Shown here: positions 57,537 through 64,000 of the stretch, one piece after another
How positions within the stretch are numbered: position 1 is the first letter of the stretch
How the letters are laid out: the number at the start of each line of letters is the position of its first letter
DNA from: Streptomyces cavernicola
GTDB taxonomy: Bacteria; Actinomycetota; Actinomycetes; Streptomycetales; Streptomycetaceae
Direction: 5' to 3'
NCBI RefSeq assembly: GCF_029968035.1
Contig: NZ_JASCIQ010000016.1
Coordinates: 104,801-168,800 of the forward strand
DNA length: 64,000 nt
Translations under genes and position numbers: made by a program
The notes under the pieces: generated by a model
What the model saw: only the letters and a program-made list of their open reading frames with translations
Told to the model about the DNA's origin: nothing
Database searches by the model: none

Positions 57537-57667
57537 CAGGCCGTCCGGCGTTTGAGGACGAGCCCGGAGGGCGGTCGGGGGCAGGGGCGGAGCCTCGGGG
57601 CGGGGGTTCGGGGGCGGAGCCCCTGGGGGCCGGCTGCCAAGGCTTTCGGGAAAGGGCGGGGTGGGGA
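57537..57667 (+). repeat. Dispersed repeat (GTCCGGCGTTTGAGGAC family), copy 1
   Basis: It begins CAGGCCGTCCGGCGTTTGAG and ends with GGCTTTCGGGAAAGGGCGGGG just before the nnrD/E stop. The window's right end (63888-64000) carries the related sequence CAGCCCGTCCGGCGCTTGAG...GGCTTTCGGGAAGGGGCGGGG. The interior differs, so the ends define the family. Confidence 0.75.
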
Positions 57668-57671
57668 AAGG

Positions 57672-59108
57672 TCAGGCCCTGGTCGCCTCGCGCCACGCCC
57701 CCCGTACCCCCTCCGCCACATCCTGCGCCCCGATCGGCCCGCCCCACGCCGCCAACCGCCCCGCGAGGCCGTGCAGGAAGGCGGCCGTGGACGCCGCGTC
57801 CACGGTGTCGAGGCCCGCGGCCAGGAGGGAGCCGGCGAGCCCGGAGAGGACATCGCCGCTCCCGGCCGTGGCCAGCCACGACGTCCCGGTCGGGTTGACC
57901 CGCACGACCCGCCCCGGCGCCGCGATCAAGGTCGTCGAGCCCTTGAGCAGCACCGTCGCCCCGTACGACTCCGCGAGCCGCCGCACCGCCGGGAGCCGGG
58001 ACGCCTCGACCTCCGCCCGGTCGGCCCCGAGCAGCGCCGCCGCCTCGCCCGCGTGCGGCGTGAGCAGGGTCGGGGCCGTGCGGGCCCGGACCGTCGCGCG
58101 GGCGGCGAGGCGCAGGCCGTCGGCGTCGATCAGGACGGGGACGTCGGCCGCGAGCACGTCCCGTACCCGGTCCGCGTCGTCCCCGAGGCCGGGCCCGACC
58201 ACCCACGCCTGGACCCGGCCGGCCTTGGACGGGGGCCCGGCGTGCACCAGCGTCTCCGGGAACCGGTCGATGACGGCGTCCGCCGCAGGGCCCACGTACC
58301 GCACCGCCCCCGCGCCCCCGCGCAGCGCGCCCGCCACCGCGAGGACCGCCGCGCCCGGGTAGCGCGCCGAGCCGGCCGCGATGCCGACGACCCCGCGCCG
58401 GTACTTGTCACTCTCCGCGCCCGGCACGGGAAGGAGCTCCGCCACGTCCGCGTACTGCAGCGCCTCCAGGTCGGCCGCGGCGGGCAGTTCGAGGCCGATG
58501 TCGACGAGGCGGACCGCGCCCGCCAGTTCACGCGCGGGGTCCACCAGCAGGCAGGGCTTGTACGTGCCGAACGTGACCGTCGCGTCCGCCCGCACCGCGG
58601 GCCCTCGCACCTCCCCCGTGTCCGCCTCCACGCCGCTCGGCAGGTCGACGGCGACGACGAAGGCCCGGGAGTCCGAGGCGAGTGCGGCCAGTCGGGCCGC
58701 GTCCGGGCGGAGGCCGCCCTTTCCCCCGATGCCGACGATCCCGTCGAGGATCAGGCGGGCGTCCGCGATGTCCCGCTCGGGGGCGGTGGACACTCTGCCG
58801 CCCGCCGCGAGCAGCGCCCTGAGCCCGCCCGCGTGCGCCCGCTCCGGCGCGAGGAGCACCGCCGCGACCCCGGCCCCGCGCCGCGCGAGCCGGGCGCCCG
58901 CGTACAGCGCGTCGCCCCCGTTGTCCCCGCTGCCGACGAGCAGCACGACCCGCGAGCCGTACACCTTGCCTCGGGACTGTCCGAGGAACTCCGCGCAGGC
59001 GGCCGCGAGTCCGGCCGCCGCCCGTTGCATCAGCGCGCCCTCGGGCAGCCGTGCCATCAGCTCCCGCTCGGCCGCCCGTACCGTCTCGACGACGAACGCT
59101 GTGCGCAT
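57672..59108 (-). CDS. nnr: Bifunctional NAD(P)H-hydrate epimerase / ADP-dependent dehydratase
   Basis: The 478-residue protein starts at ATG 59108. The N-terminal epimerase (YjeF_N) has VLLVGSGDNGGDALYAGARL and VAVDLPSGVEADTG. The C-terminal ribokinase-like dehydratase has VGIAAGSARYPGAAVLAV, LTPHAGEAAALLG and the catalytic AGSGDVLSGLAGSLLAAGLD. It repairs damaged NADHX and NADPHX back to NAD(P)H. It lies 10 bp downstream of acpS in the same orientation, forming glmS-acpS-nnr. Confidence 0.94.
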   Translation of the reverse strand: MRTAFVVETVRAAERELMARLPEGALMQRAAAGLAAACAEFLGQSRGKVYGSRVVLLVGSGDNGGDALYAGARLARRGAGVAAVLLAPERAHAGGLRALLAAGGRVSTAPERDIADARLILDGIVGIGGKGGLRPDAARLAALASDSRAFVVAVDLPSGVEADTGEVRGPAVRADATVTFGTYKPCLLVDPARELAGAVRLVDIGLELPAAADLEALQYADVAELLPVPGAESDKYRRGVVGIAAGSARYPGAAVLAVAGALRGGAGAVRYVGPAADAVIDRFPETLVHAGPPSKAGRVQAWVVGPGLGDDADRVRDVLAADVPVLIDADGLRLAARATVRARTAPTLLTPHAGEAAALLGADRAEVEASRLPAVRRLAESYGATVLLKGSTTLIAAPGRVVRVNPTGTSWLATAGSGDVLSGLAGSLLAAGLDTVDAASTAAFLHGLAGRLAAWGGPIGAQDVAEGVRGAWREATRA

Positions 59109-59118
59109 ACGAGGACGC

Positions 59119-59487
59119 TCACCCTTCCGCGATCACCACGGCGGAGGCGACCCCCGCGTCATGGCTCAACGACACGTGCCAGCCGCGCACGCCGAGCTCC
59201 GCGGCCCGCTGCGCGACCGTTCCCTTGACGCGGAGCCGGGGCTGCCCGCTGTCCTCCACGTACACCTCGGCGTCCGTCCAGTGCAGCCCCGCCGGTGCGC
59301 CGAGCGCCTTGGCCAGGGCCTCCTTGGCGGCGAACCGGGCGGCGAGCGAGGCGATGCCGCGCCGCTCGCCGCTGGGCAGCAGCAACTCCCGCTCGACGAA
59401 GAGCCGTTCGGCCATCCCCGGCGTCCGGTCCAGGGACGCCTTGAAGCGGTCGATCTCGGCCACGTCGATGCCGACTCCGATGATCAT
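59119..59487 (-). CDS. acpS: Holo-[acyl-carrier-protein] synthase AcpS
   Basis: The 122-residue protein starts at ATG 59487, overlapping the glmS stop as ATGA. Signature: IIGVGIDVAEIDRFKASLDR (Mg2+ Asp8), and FAAKEALAKALGAP (Glu and Lys), ending with HVSLSHDAGVASAVVIAEG. It transfers 4'-phosphopantetheine from CoA to acyl carrier protein. The gene coaA near 62 kb supplies CoA precursor, although the two are not in one operon. Confidence 0.95.
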   Translation of the reverse strand: MIIGVGIDVAEIDRFKASLDRTPGMAERLFVERELLLPSGERRGIASLAARFAAKEALAKALGAPAGLHWTDAEVYVEDSGQPRLRVKGTVAQRAAELGVRGWHVSLSHDAGVASAVVIAEG

Positions 59488-61331
59488 TCGACGGTGACCG
59501 ACTTCGCGAGGTTGCGCGGCTGGTCCACCTCGTTGCCGCGCGCCGTGGCCAGCTCGCAGGCGAAGACCTGCAACGGCACCGTCGCCACCAGCGGCTGGAG
59601 CAGCGTCGGCGTGGCCGGGACGCGGATCAGGTGGTCCGCGTACGGCACGACCGCCTCGTCGCCCACCTCCGCGATCACGATCGTGCGGGCCCCACGGGCG
59701 CGGATCTCCTGGATGTTGGAGACGATCTTGTCGTGCAGGACCGAGCGCCCGCGCGGCGACGGCACGACCACCACCACCGGCACGCCCTTCTCGATCAGCG
59801 CGATCGGCCCGTGCTTGAGCTCCCCCGCGGCGAAGCCCTCGGCGTGCATGTACGCCAACTCCTTGAGCTTCAACGCTCCTTCGAGCGCGACCGGGTACCC
59901 GACGTGCCGCCCGAGGAACAGCACCGTGTTCCGGTCGGCGAGCGAGCGCGCCAACTCCCGTACGGGCTCCATGGTCTCCAGGACCTGCTCGACCTGGCCG
60001 GCGATCTGCGCCAGCTCCCGGATCACCGCGTGGATCTCGTCGCCCCACTTCGTGCCGCGCACCTGCCCCAGGTACAGGGCCACCAGATAGCAGGCGACGA
60101 GCTGCGTGAGGAACGCCTTGGTGGAGGCGACGGCGATCTCGGGTCCTGCGTGCGTGTAGAGCACCGCGTCGGACTCGCGCGGGATCGTCGAGCCGTTGGT
60201 GTTGCAGATCGCGAGCACCTTGGAGCCCTGCTCGCGCGCGTGCCGCAGCGCCATCAGCGTGTCCATCGTCTCGCCGGACTGCGAGATCGCGACGACCAGG
60301 GTGCGGGCGGCGAGGATCGGGTCCCGGTACCGGAACTCGCTGGCCAGCTCCACCTCGCAGGGGATCCGCGTCCAGTGCTCGATGGCGTACTTGGCGATCA
60401 GGCCCGCGTGGAACGCCGTACCGCACGCGACGATCACGACCTTGTCGACCTCGCGCAACTCCGCGTCGGAGATCCGGAGTTCGTCGAGGGTGAGCGAGCC
60501 CGCCGCGTCGATCCGGCCGAGCAGCGTGTCCGCGACCGCCTTCGGCTGCTCGGCGATCTCCTTCAGCATGAAGTAGTCGTAGCCGCCCTTCTCGGCGGCC
60601 GAGGCGTCCCAGTCGATGTGGAACGTGCGTACGTCCGCGGGGTTCCCGGCGAAGTCCGTGACCGTCACCCCGTCCCGGCGCAGCTCGACCACCTGGTCCT
60701 GGCCCAGCTCGATCGCGGAGCGGGTGTGCGCGATGAACGCCGAGACGTCCGAGGCGAGGAACGACTCGCCCTCGCCGACGCCCACCACGAGCGGGGAGTT
60801 GCGGCGCGCCCCGACGACCACGTCCGGCTCGTCCGCGTGCACCGCGACCAGGGTGAACGCCCCGTCGAGCCGCCGGCACACCAGCCGCATCGACTCGGCG
60901 AGGTCAGCGCAGGCCGAGTACTCCTCGGCGAGCAGGTGCGCGACGACCTCGGTGTCCGTCTCGGAGTCCAGGCGGTGCCCGCGCTCGGCGAGTTCGTCCC
61001 GCAGGGCGGCGAAGTTCTCGATGATGCCGTTGTGCACGACGGCGACCCGGCCCGCGTTGTCGAGATGCGGGTGGGCGTTGGCGTCGGTGGGGCCGCCGTG
61101 CGTGGCCCACCGGGTGTGCCCGATGCCGCTGGAGCCGGTCGGCAGCGGCCGGTCGACCAGCGCCTTCTCCAGGTTGACCAGTTTCCCGGCCTTCTTCGCG
61201 GCCGCCAGACCGCCGTCGGCGGCCACCGCGACGCCCGCCGAGTCATAGCCCCGGTACTCCAGCCGCTTCAGCCCGGCGAGCACCACGTCAAGCGCCGACT
61301 GCGAGCCGACGTAACCCACGATTCCGCACAT
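59484..61331 (-). CDS. glmS: Glutamine-fructose-6-phosphate aminotransferase (isomerising)
   Basis: The 615-residue protein starts at ATG 61331. The N-terminal amidotransferase domain has the initial MCGIVGYVG with Cys2 as nucleophile, and GIGHTRWATHGGPTDANAHP. The two SIS domains have CGTAFHAGLIAKYAIEHW and SQSGETMDTLMALRHAREQG, with VVVVPSPRGRSVLHDKI and a C-terminal RNLAKSVTVE. It makes glucosamine-6-phosphate for peptidoglycan and is the entry to amino-sugar metabolism. There is no sign of a glmS ribozyme upstream. Confidence 0.97.
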   Translation of the reverse strand: MCGIVGYVGSQSALDVVLAGLKRLEYRGYDSAGVAVAADGGLAAAKKAGKLVNLEKALVDRPLPTGSSGIGHTRWATHGGPTDANAHPHLDNAGRVAVVHNGIIENFAALRDELAERGHRLDSETDTEVVAHLLAEEYSACADLAESMRLVCRRLDGAFTLVAVHADEPDVVVGARRNSPLVVGVGEGESFLASDVSAFIAHTRSAIELGQDQVVELRRDGVTVTDFAGNPADVRTFHIDWDASAAEKGGYDYFMLKEIAEQPKAVADTLLGRIDAAGSLTLDELRISDAELREVDKVVIVACGTAFHAGLIAKYAIEHWTRIPCEVELASEFRYRDPILAARTLVVAISQSGETMDTLMALRHAREQGSKVLAICNTNGSTIPRESDAVLYTHAGPEIAVASTKAFLTQLVACYLVALYLGQVRGTKWGDEIHAVIRELAQIAGQVEQVLETMEPVRELARSLADRNTVLFLGRHVGYPVALEGALKLKELAYMHAEGFAAGELKHGPIALIEKGVPVVVVVPSPRGRSVLHDKIVSNIQEIRARGARTIVIAEVGDEAVVPYADHLIRVPATPTLLQPLVATVPLQVFACELATARGNEVDQPRNLAKSVTVE

Positions 61332-61415
61332 GGGGCGCAGCCTACGACTCCCGGCCCGCCGATCCCCCGTCAGCTGTGGCGCGAAATCCGATCTCGGGCA
61401 TCAGCGGGGCGCGCG

Positions 61416-61679
61416 CTATCCGATCTCGGGCAACGCGTCCCGGGCGTCGCGCAGCAGCTGCAGATACTCCAGCTCCTCGCAGCGCGGCTTGCTGCCCGGC
61501 TCGTAGAAGTCGAGGCAGTCCTGCGGGTCCTCGGCGAGGTCCTCGTCGGGCAGGTCGAGCACGAGCTCGTCCCAGACCTCCGCGATGTCCGCGGCATTCG
61601 CGACTTCCGCGGCGACGTCGGCACGCGACGCCCCCGCGAGTGATCTGCGACGGACGAAGACACGGCTGCGTACGGACAT
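61416..61679 (-). CDS. Conserved small acidic protein, unknown function
   Basis: The 87-residue protein starts at ATG 61679 (MSVRSRVFVRRRS) with GAGGGGG upstream; a longer frame to 61799 has no site. It is basic for 20 residues and strongly acidic afterwards (ELVLDLPDEDLAEDPQDCLDFYEPG), ending in PEIG. Similar short proteins are found in Streptomyces upstream of glmS; I know no function. The last codons (TCCGATCTCGGGCA on the plus strand) are repeated at 61387-61400, suggesting a small duplication of the 3' end. Confidence 0.75.
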   Translation of the reverse strand: MSVRSRVFVRRRSLAGASRADVAAEVANAADIAEVWDELVLDLPDEDLAEDPQDCLDFYEPGSKPRCEELEYLQLLRDARDALPEIG

Positions 61680-61835
61680 GACGCCCCCTCGGACCGTGGG
61701 CGTGCGGTCACGCGCCCCGGAGCCCGGACCGTACTCCCGATCCCCCAGCCGGTCTAGACCTTCGCGCCGGCGGGCGAGCGGGCACGTGACGCACCCCACC
61801 CGCCATCCCGTTCATCCAGCCGCAACAATGTTGTC

Positions 61836-62837
61836 GTGATCTCTTCGCCGCCCCGAAGCGCCCACCGCAGTGCGCACCGCCGCGCAGAGCCGACGCCGTA
61901 CGTCGACCTGACGCGCGCCGAGTGGAGCGCGCTGCGCGAGAAGACGCCGCTGCCGCTCACCGCCGATGAGGTCGAGCGGCTGCGCGGCCTCGGCGACGTC
62001 ATCGACCTCGACGAGGTGCGCGACGTCTACCTGCCGCTGTCCCGGCTCCTCAACCTGTACGTCGGCGCGACGGACAACCTGCGCGGCGCCCTCAACACCT
62101 TCCTCGGCGACACGGGCGGCGGCAACGGCACGCAGTACGGCACCCCGTTCGTCATAGGCGTCGCCGGTTCCGTCGCCGTCGGCAAGTCCACGGTGGCCCG
62201 GCTCCTGCAGGCCCTGCTCGCCCGCTGGCCCGAGCACCCGCGCGTCGAACTCGTCACCACGGACGGCTTCCTGTGGCCGATGAAGGAGCTCAAGGAGCGC
62301 GGCCTCACCGCCCGCAAGGGCTTCCCCGAGTCGTACGACCGCCGCGCCCTGACCCGCTTCGTCGCCGACATCAAGGCCGGCAAGGAAGAGGTCACCGCCC
62401 CCGTCTACTCGCACCTGATCTACGACATCGTGCCCGGCCGGCGCCTCACCGTGCGCCGCCCCGACATCCTGATCGTGGAGGGCCTGAACGTCCTGCAGCC
62501 CGCCCTGCCCGGCAAGGACGGCCGCACCCGCGTGGGCCTCGCCGACTACTTCGACTTCAGCGTGTACGTGGACGCGAAGGCCGAGGACATCGAGCAGTGG
62601 TACCTGAACCGCTTCAAGAAGCTCCGCCAGACCGCGTTCCAGAACCCCGACTCGTACTTCCACCGCCACACCACGGTCACCGAGGAGGAGGCCCTCGACT
62701 ACGCCCGCACCATGTGGCACACCATCAACAAGCCCAACCTCCTGCAGAACGTGGCCCCCACCCGCGGCCGCGCCGACCTGGTCCTCCGCAAGGGCCCGGA
62801 CCACAAGGTCCAACGCCTGCGCCTCCGCAAGCTCTGA
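61836..62837 (+). CDS. coaA: Type I pantothenate kinase
   Basis: The 333-residue protein starts at GTG 61836. P-loop: GVAGSVAVGKSTVARLLQAL; further family blocks include LVTTDGFLWPMKELKERGL and DILIVEGLNVLQP, and the C-terminal HRHTTVTEEEALDYARTMWH. It phosphorylates pantothenate as the first committed step to CoA. No ribosome binding site is obvious; a CAATGT close to the GTG suggests a leaderless mRNA. It is divergent from the small acidic gene. Confidence 0.95.
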   Translation: MISSPPRSAHRSAHRRAEPTPYVDLTRAEWSALREKTPLPLTADEVERLRGLGDVIDLDEVRDVYLPLSRLLNLYVGATDNLRGALNTFLGDTGGGNGTQYGTPFVIGVAGSVAVGKSTVARLLQALLARWPEHPRVELVTTDGFLWPMKELKERGLTARKGFPESYDRRALTRFVADIKAGKEEVTAPVYSHLIYDIVPGRRLTVRRPDILIVEGLNVLQPALPGKDGRTRVGLADYFDFSVYVDAKAEDIEQWYLNRFKKLRQTAFQNPDSYFHRHTTVTEEEALDYARTMWHTINKPNLLQNVAPTRGRADLVLRKGPDHKVQRLRLRKL

Positions 62838-62842
62838 TCGCG

Positions 62843-62902
62843 TACGAGGCCGATCCCATACGAGGCCGATCCCTTACGGAGCCGATCCCGTACGGAGCTA
62901 CG
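62843..62902. repeat. 16-bp tandem repeats upstream of DUF389 gene
   Basis: Units TACGAGGCCGATCCCN start at 62843, 62859, 62875 and 62891 (the last two have TACGGAG). They fill the 73-bp gap between coaA and the DUF389 gene and end just before its start. Confidence 0.8.
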
Positions 62903-62910
62903 CTGCGGGC

Positions 62911-63864
62911 ATGCTGCACCTACGCCTGATCACGCCGCCCGACCGCACCGATGAGGTGGTCGGCCTGGTCGAGAAGACGGTCGGCACGACCCACCTGGTG
63001 GTCGTCCCCGGCGCCGCCCGCAATCCGCAGGGCGACGTCGTGATGTGCGACGTGGCGCGCGAGGCGGGCGACGAACTCGTCGGCAGCCTGCGGGCGTTGG
63101 GCATCGACAAATGCGGCTCGATCGCCGTCGAGAACATCGACCTCTCGCTGTCCACGCGCGCCCAGCAGGCCGCCGACGACGCACCGGGCGAGGGCGCGGA
63201 CGCGGTCCTCTGGGAGCACCTCACCGACGCCACGCACGAGGAGTCGACGCTCTCCCTCACGTACATCGCCTTCCTCACGCTCGCCACGATGATCGCGGCC
63301 TGCGGCGTGGTCCTCGACAACGCGATCCTGATCGTCGGCGCGATGGCGGTCGGCCCGGAGTTCGGCCCGCTGGCCGGCCTCTGCACGGCGATGGTCCGCC
63401 GCGCCCCGCGCCTGGCGCTCCGCTCCCTGATCGCCCTGCTCGTCGGCTTCGCCATCGCGATGGCCGTGACGGTGGGGTTCAGCTACTTCATGGACTGGCA
63501 GGGCCTGTTCAGCGACGCCCAGTTGGCGGCCGAACGCCCCAACACCAACTTCATCTACCGCCCCGACGCGTTCTCGTTCATCGTCGCCGTCCTCGCGGGC
63601 ATCGCCGGCACACTCTCCCTGACCTCCGCCAAGTCGGGCGCCCTGGTGGGCGTGGCGATCTCGGTGACGACGGTCCCGGCAGCGGCGAACGCGGCGGTCG
63701 CCTTCAGCTACCACGAGTACAAGCAGGCCTGGGGCTCCTCCGAGCAACTCCTCCTGAACCTGCTCGGCATCATACTCGCGGGCACGCTGACCCTGCTGGC
63801 CCAGAAATGGTTCTGGTCGACCCAACGCAAACGCGGCACGAAATCCAGCCCGTCCGGCACGTAA
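62911..63864 (+). CDS. DUF389 membrane protein
   Basis: The 317-residue protein starts at ATG 62911. A soluble N-terminal half (VGLVEKTVGTTHLVVVPGAARNPQG; SIAVENIDLSLSTRAQ) resembles the DUF389 start; then about six membrane helices run from TYIAFLTLATMIAACGVVL (residue 112) to LLLNLLGIILAGTLTLLAQ. DUF389 proteins are uncharacterised membrane proteins of bacteria. The last residues SSPSGT and the stop TAA come from the 21-bp repeat that continues beyond the gene, so the natural C-terminus was changed by the repeat. Confidence 0.85.
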   Translation: MLHLRLITPPDRTDEVVGLVEKTVGTTHLVVVPGAARNPQGDVVMCDVAREAGDELVGSLRALGIDKCGSIAVENIDLSLSTRAQQAADDAPGEGADAVLWEHLTDATHEESTLSLTYIAFLTLATMIAACGVVLDNAILIVGAMAVGPEFGPLAGLCTAMVRRAPRLALRSLIALLVGFAIAMAVTVGFSYFMDWQGLFSDAQLAAERPNTNFIYRPDAFSFIVAVLAGIAGTLSLTSAKSGALVGVAISVTTVPAAANAAVAFSYHEYKQAWGSSEQLLLNLLGIILAGTLTLLAQKWFWSTQRKRGTKSSPSGT

Positions 63865-63908
63865 TTCAGCCCGTCCGGCACGTAATTCAGCCCGTCCGGC
63901 GCTTGAGG
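63846..63908 (+). repeat. 21-bp direct repeats overlapping the DUF389 stop
   Basis: CAGCCCGTCCGGCACGTAATT occurs at 63846 and 63867, and the third unit at 63888 changes to CAGCCCGTCCGGCGCTTGAGG, the start of the dispersed element. The TAA in each copy is in frame with the gene. Confidence 0.85.
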
Positions 63909-64000
63909 ACCGGGGGTCCGGGGGCAGAGCCCCCGAAGCGCCGCAGGCTTTCGGGAAGGGGCGGGGCGGGGAGAAAAAAAGGGGCCCGGGGCCCCACCCC
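63888..64000 (+). repeat. Dispersed repeat (GTCCGGCGCTTGAGGAC family), copy 2, runs off window
   Basis: It starts CAGCCCGTCCGGCGCTTGAG, includes GGGGGTCCGGGGGCAGAGCCCCC and GGCTTTCGGGAAGGGGCGGGG, and continues past a run of A to the window end. The related copy at 57537-57667 has the same two ends. Confidence 0.75.

Larger units (their letters stand above)
57049..57671. other. Repeat-rich intergenic region between nnrD/E and alr
   Basis: This 623-bp stretch holds no coding frame with a ribosome binding site. It contains a 43-bp tandem duplication (units beginning AGGCCTGGCCCCACGCC at 57180 and 57223), two copies of the 20-bp GCGCAGTTCCCCGCGCCCCT element extended to about 39 bp (57386-57424 and 57490-57528, 104 bp apart), and a copy of the GTCCGGCG(C/T)TTGAGGAC element (57537-57667). 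Confidence 0.75.

Noticed and set aside
59484..61331. glmS ribozyme upstream of glmS
   Set aside because: That element belongs to Firmicutes; no matching core was seen in the 84-bp region before the gene.
1..64000. CRISPR array, prophage or insertion sequence
   Set aside because: No repeat-spacer series, integrase or transposase was found; the repeats seen are short intergenic ones.

Overview
The window is a chromosomal segment of a Streptomyces-like actinomycete. The evidence is very high GC with G/C-biased third codon positions, frequent GTG starts, the WhiB-like protein WhiD, the developmental regulator BldM, a His-tailed GroEL1, an LAETG sortase substrate and a cluster of membrane Ser/Thr kinases. 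From memory the gene order matches the core region of S. coelicolor around bldM (SCO4768), whiD (SCO4767) and groES-groEL1 (SCO4761-4762). I see no prophage, insertion sequence, CRISPR array, rRNA or tRNA. Most genes are core, and the unusual material lies in intergenic DNA, leader regions and a few proteins that lack catalytic residues.

Layout. 1-13.6 kb: two NlpC/P60 cell-wall peptidases, small membrane proteins, an acetyltransferase, a PspC-type histidine kinase/response regulator pair divergent from a second PspC protein, a DoxX protein, a class II aldolase, a secreted FG-GAP protein and a flavin-fold protein. 13.6-21.4 kb: guaA divergent from a chorismate mutase gene that has what looks like a Phe/Tyr attenuator leader, an 850-bp non-coding gap with a DasR-like (dre) site and a strong terminator, an LAETG surface protein, a GMC oxidoreductase and a succinate-semialdehyde dehydrogenase. 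21.5-31.5 kb: five tandem PknB-type kinase genes with shared architecture, one of them a clear pseudokinase. 31.6-37.4 kb: a serine-hydrolase lipoprotein, glpD, a nucleotide-sugar dehydrogenase without its catalytic Cys, and guaB3. 37.5-41.4 kb: guaB, then the developmental/sigma cluster shbA-bldM-whiD. 41.5-47 kb: LysR, MOSC, SDR and a two-domain small-molecule-enzyme-like protein, then groES-groEL1 under two CIRCE operators. 47.2-50.7 kb: two NodB-type lipoproteins and a methyltransferase. 50.4-57 kb: the t6A tRNA-modification genes tsaD, tsaB and tsaE with rimI, a hydrolase and alr. 57-64 kb: a repeat-rich gap, nnrD/E, acpS, glmS, coaA and a DUF389 membrane protein whose 3' end is written by a dispersed repeat.

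How the genes relate. Purine synthesis (guaA, guaB, guaB3), peptidoglycan and its precursors (alr, glmS, NlpC/P60, NodB), CoA/ACP activation (coaA, acpS), tRNA t6A and protein folding form a housekeeping backbone. Interleaved are envelope-stress sensing (PspC kinase), kinase signalling and development (ShbA drives hrdB in known Streptomyces; BldM and WhiD act in aerial hyphae and sporulation). Many overlaps of the ATGA/GTGA type mark operons: the kinase/regulator pair, tsaB-rimI-tsaD-monooxygenase, the two NodB genes, and glmS-acpS.
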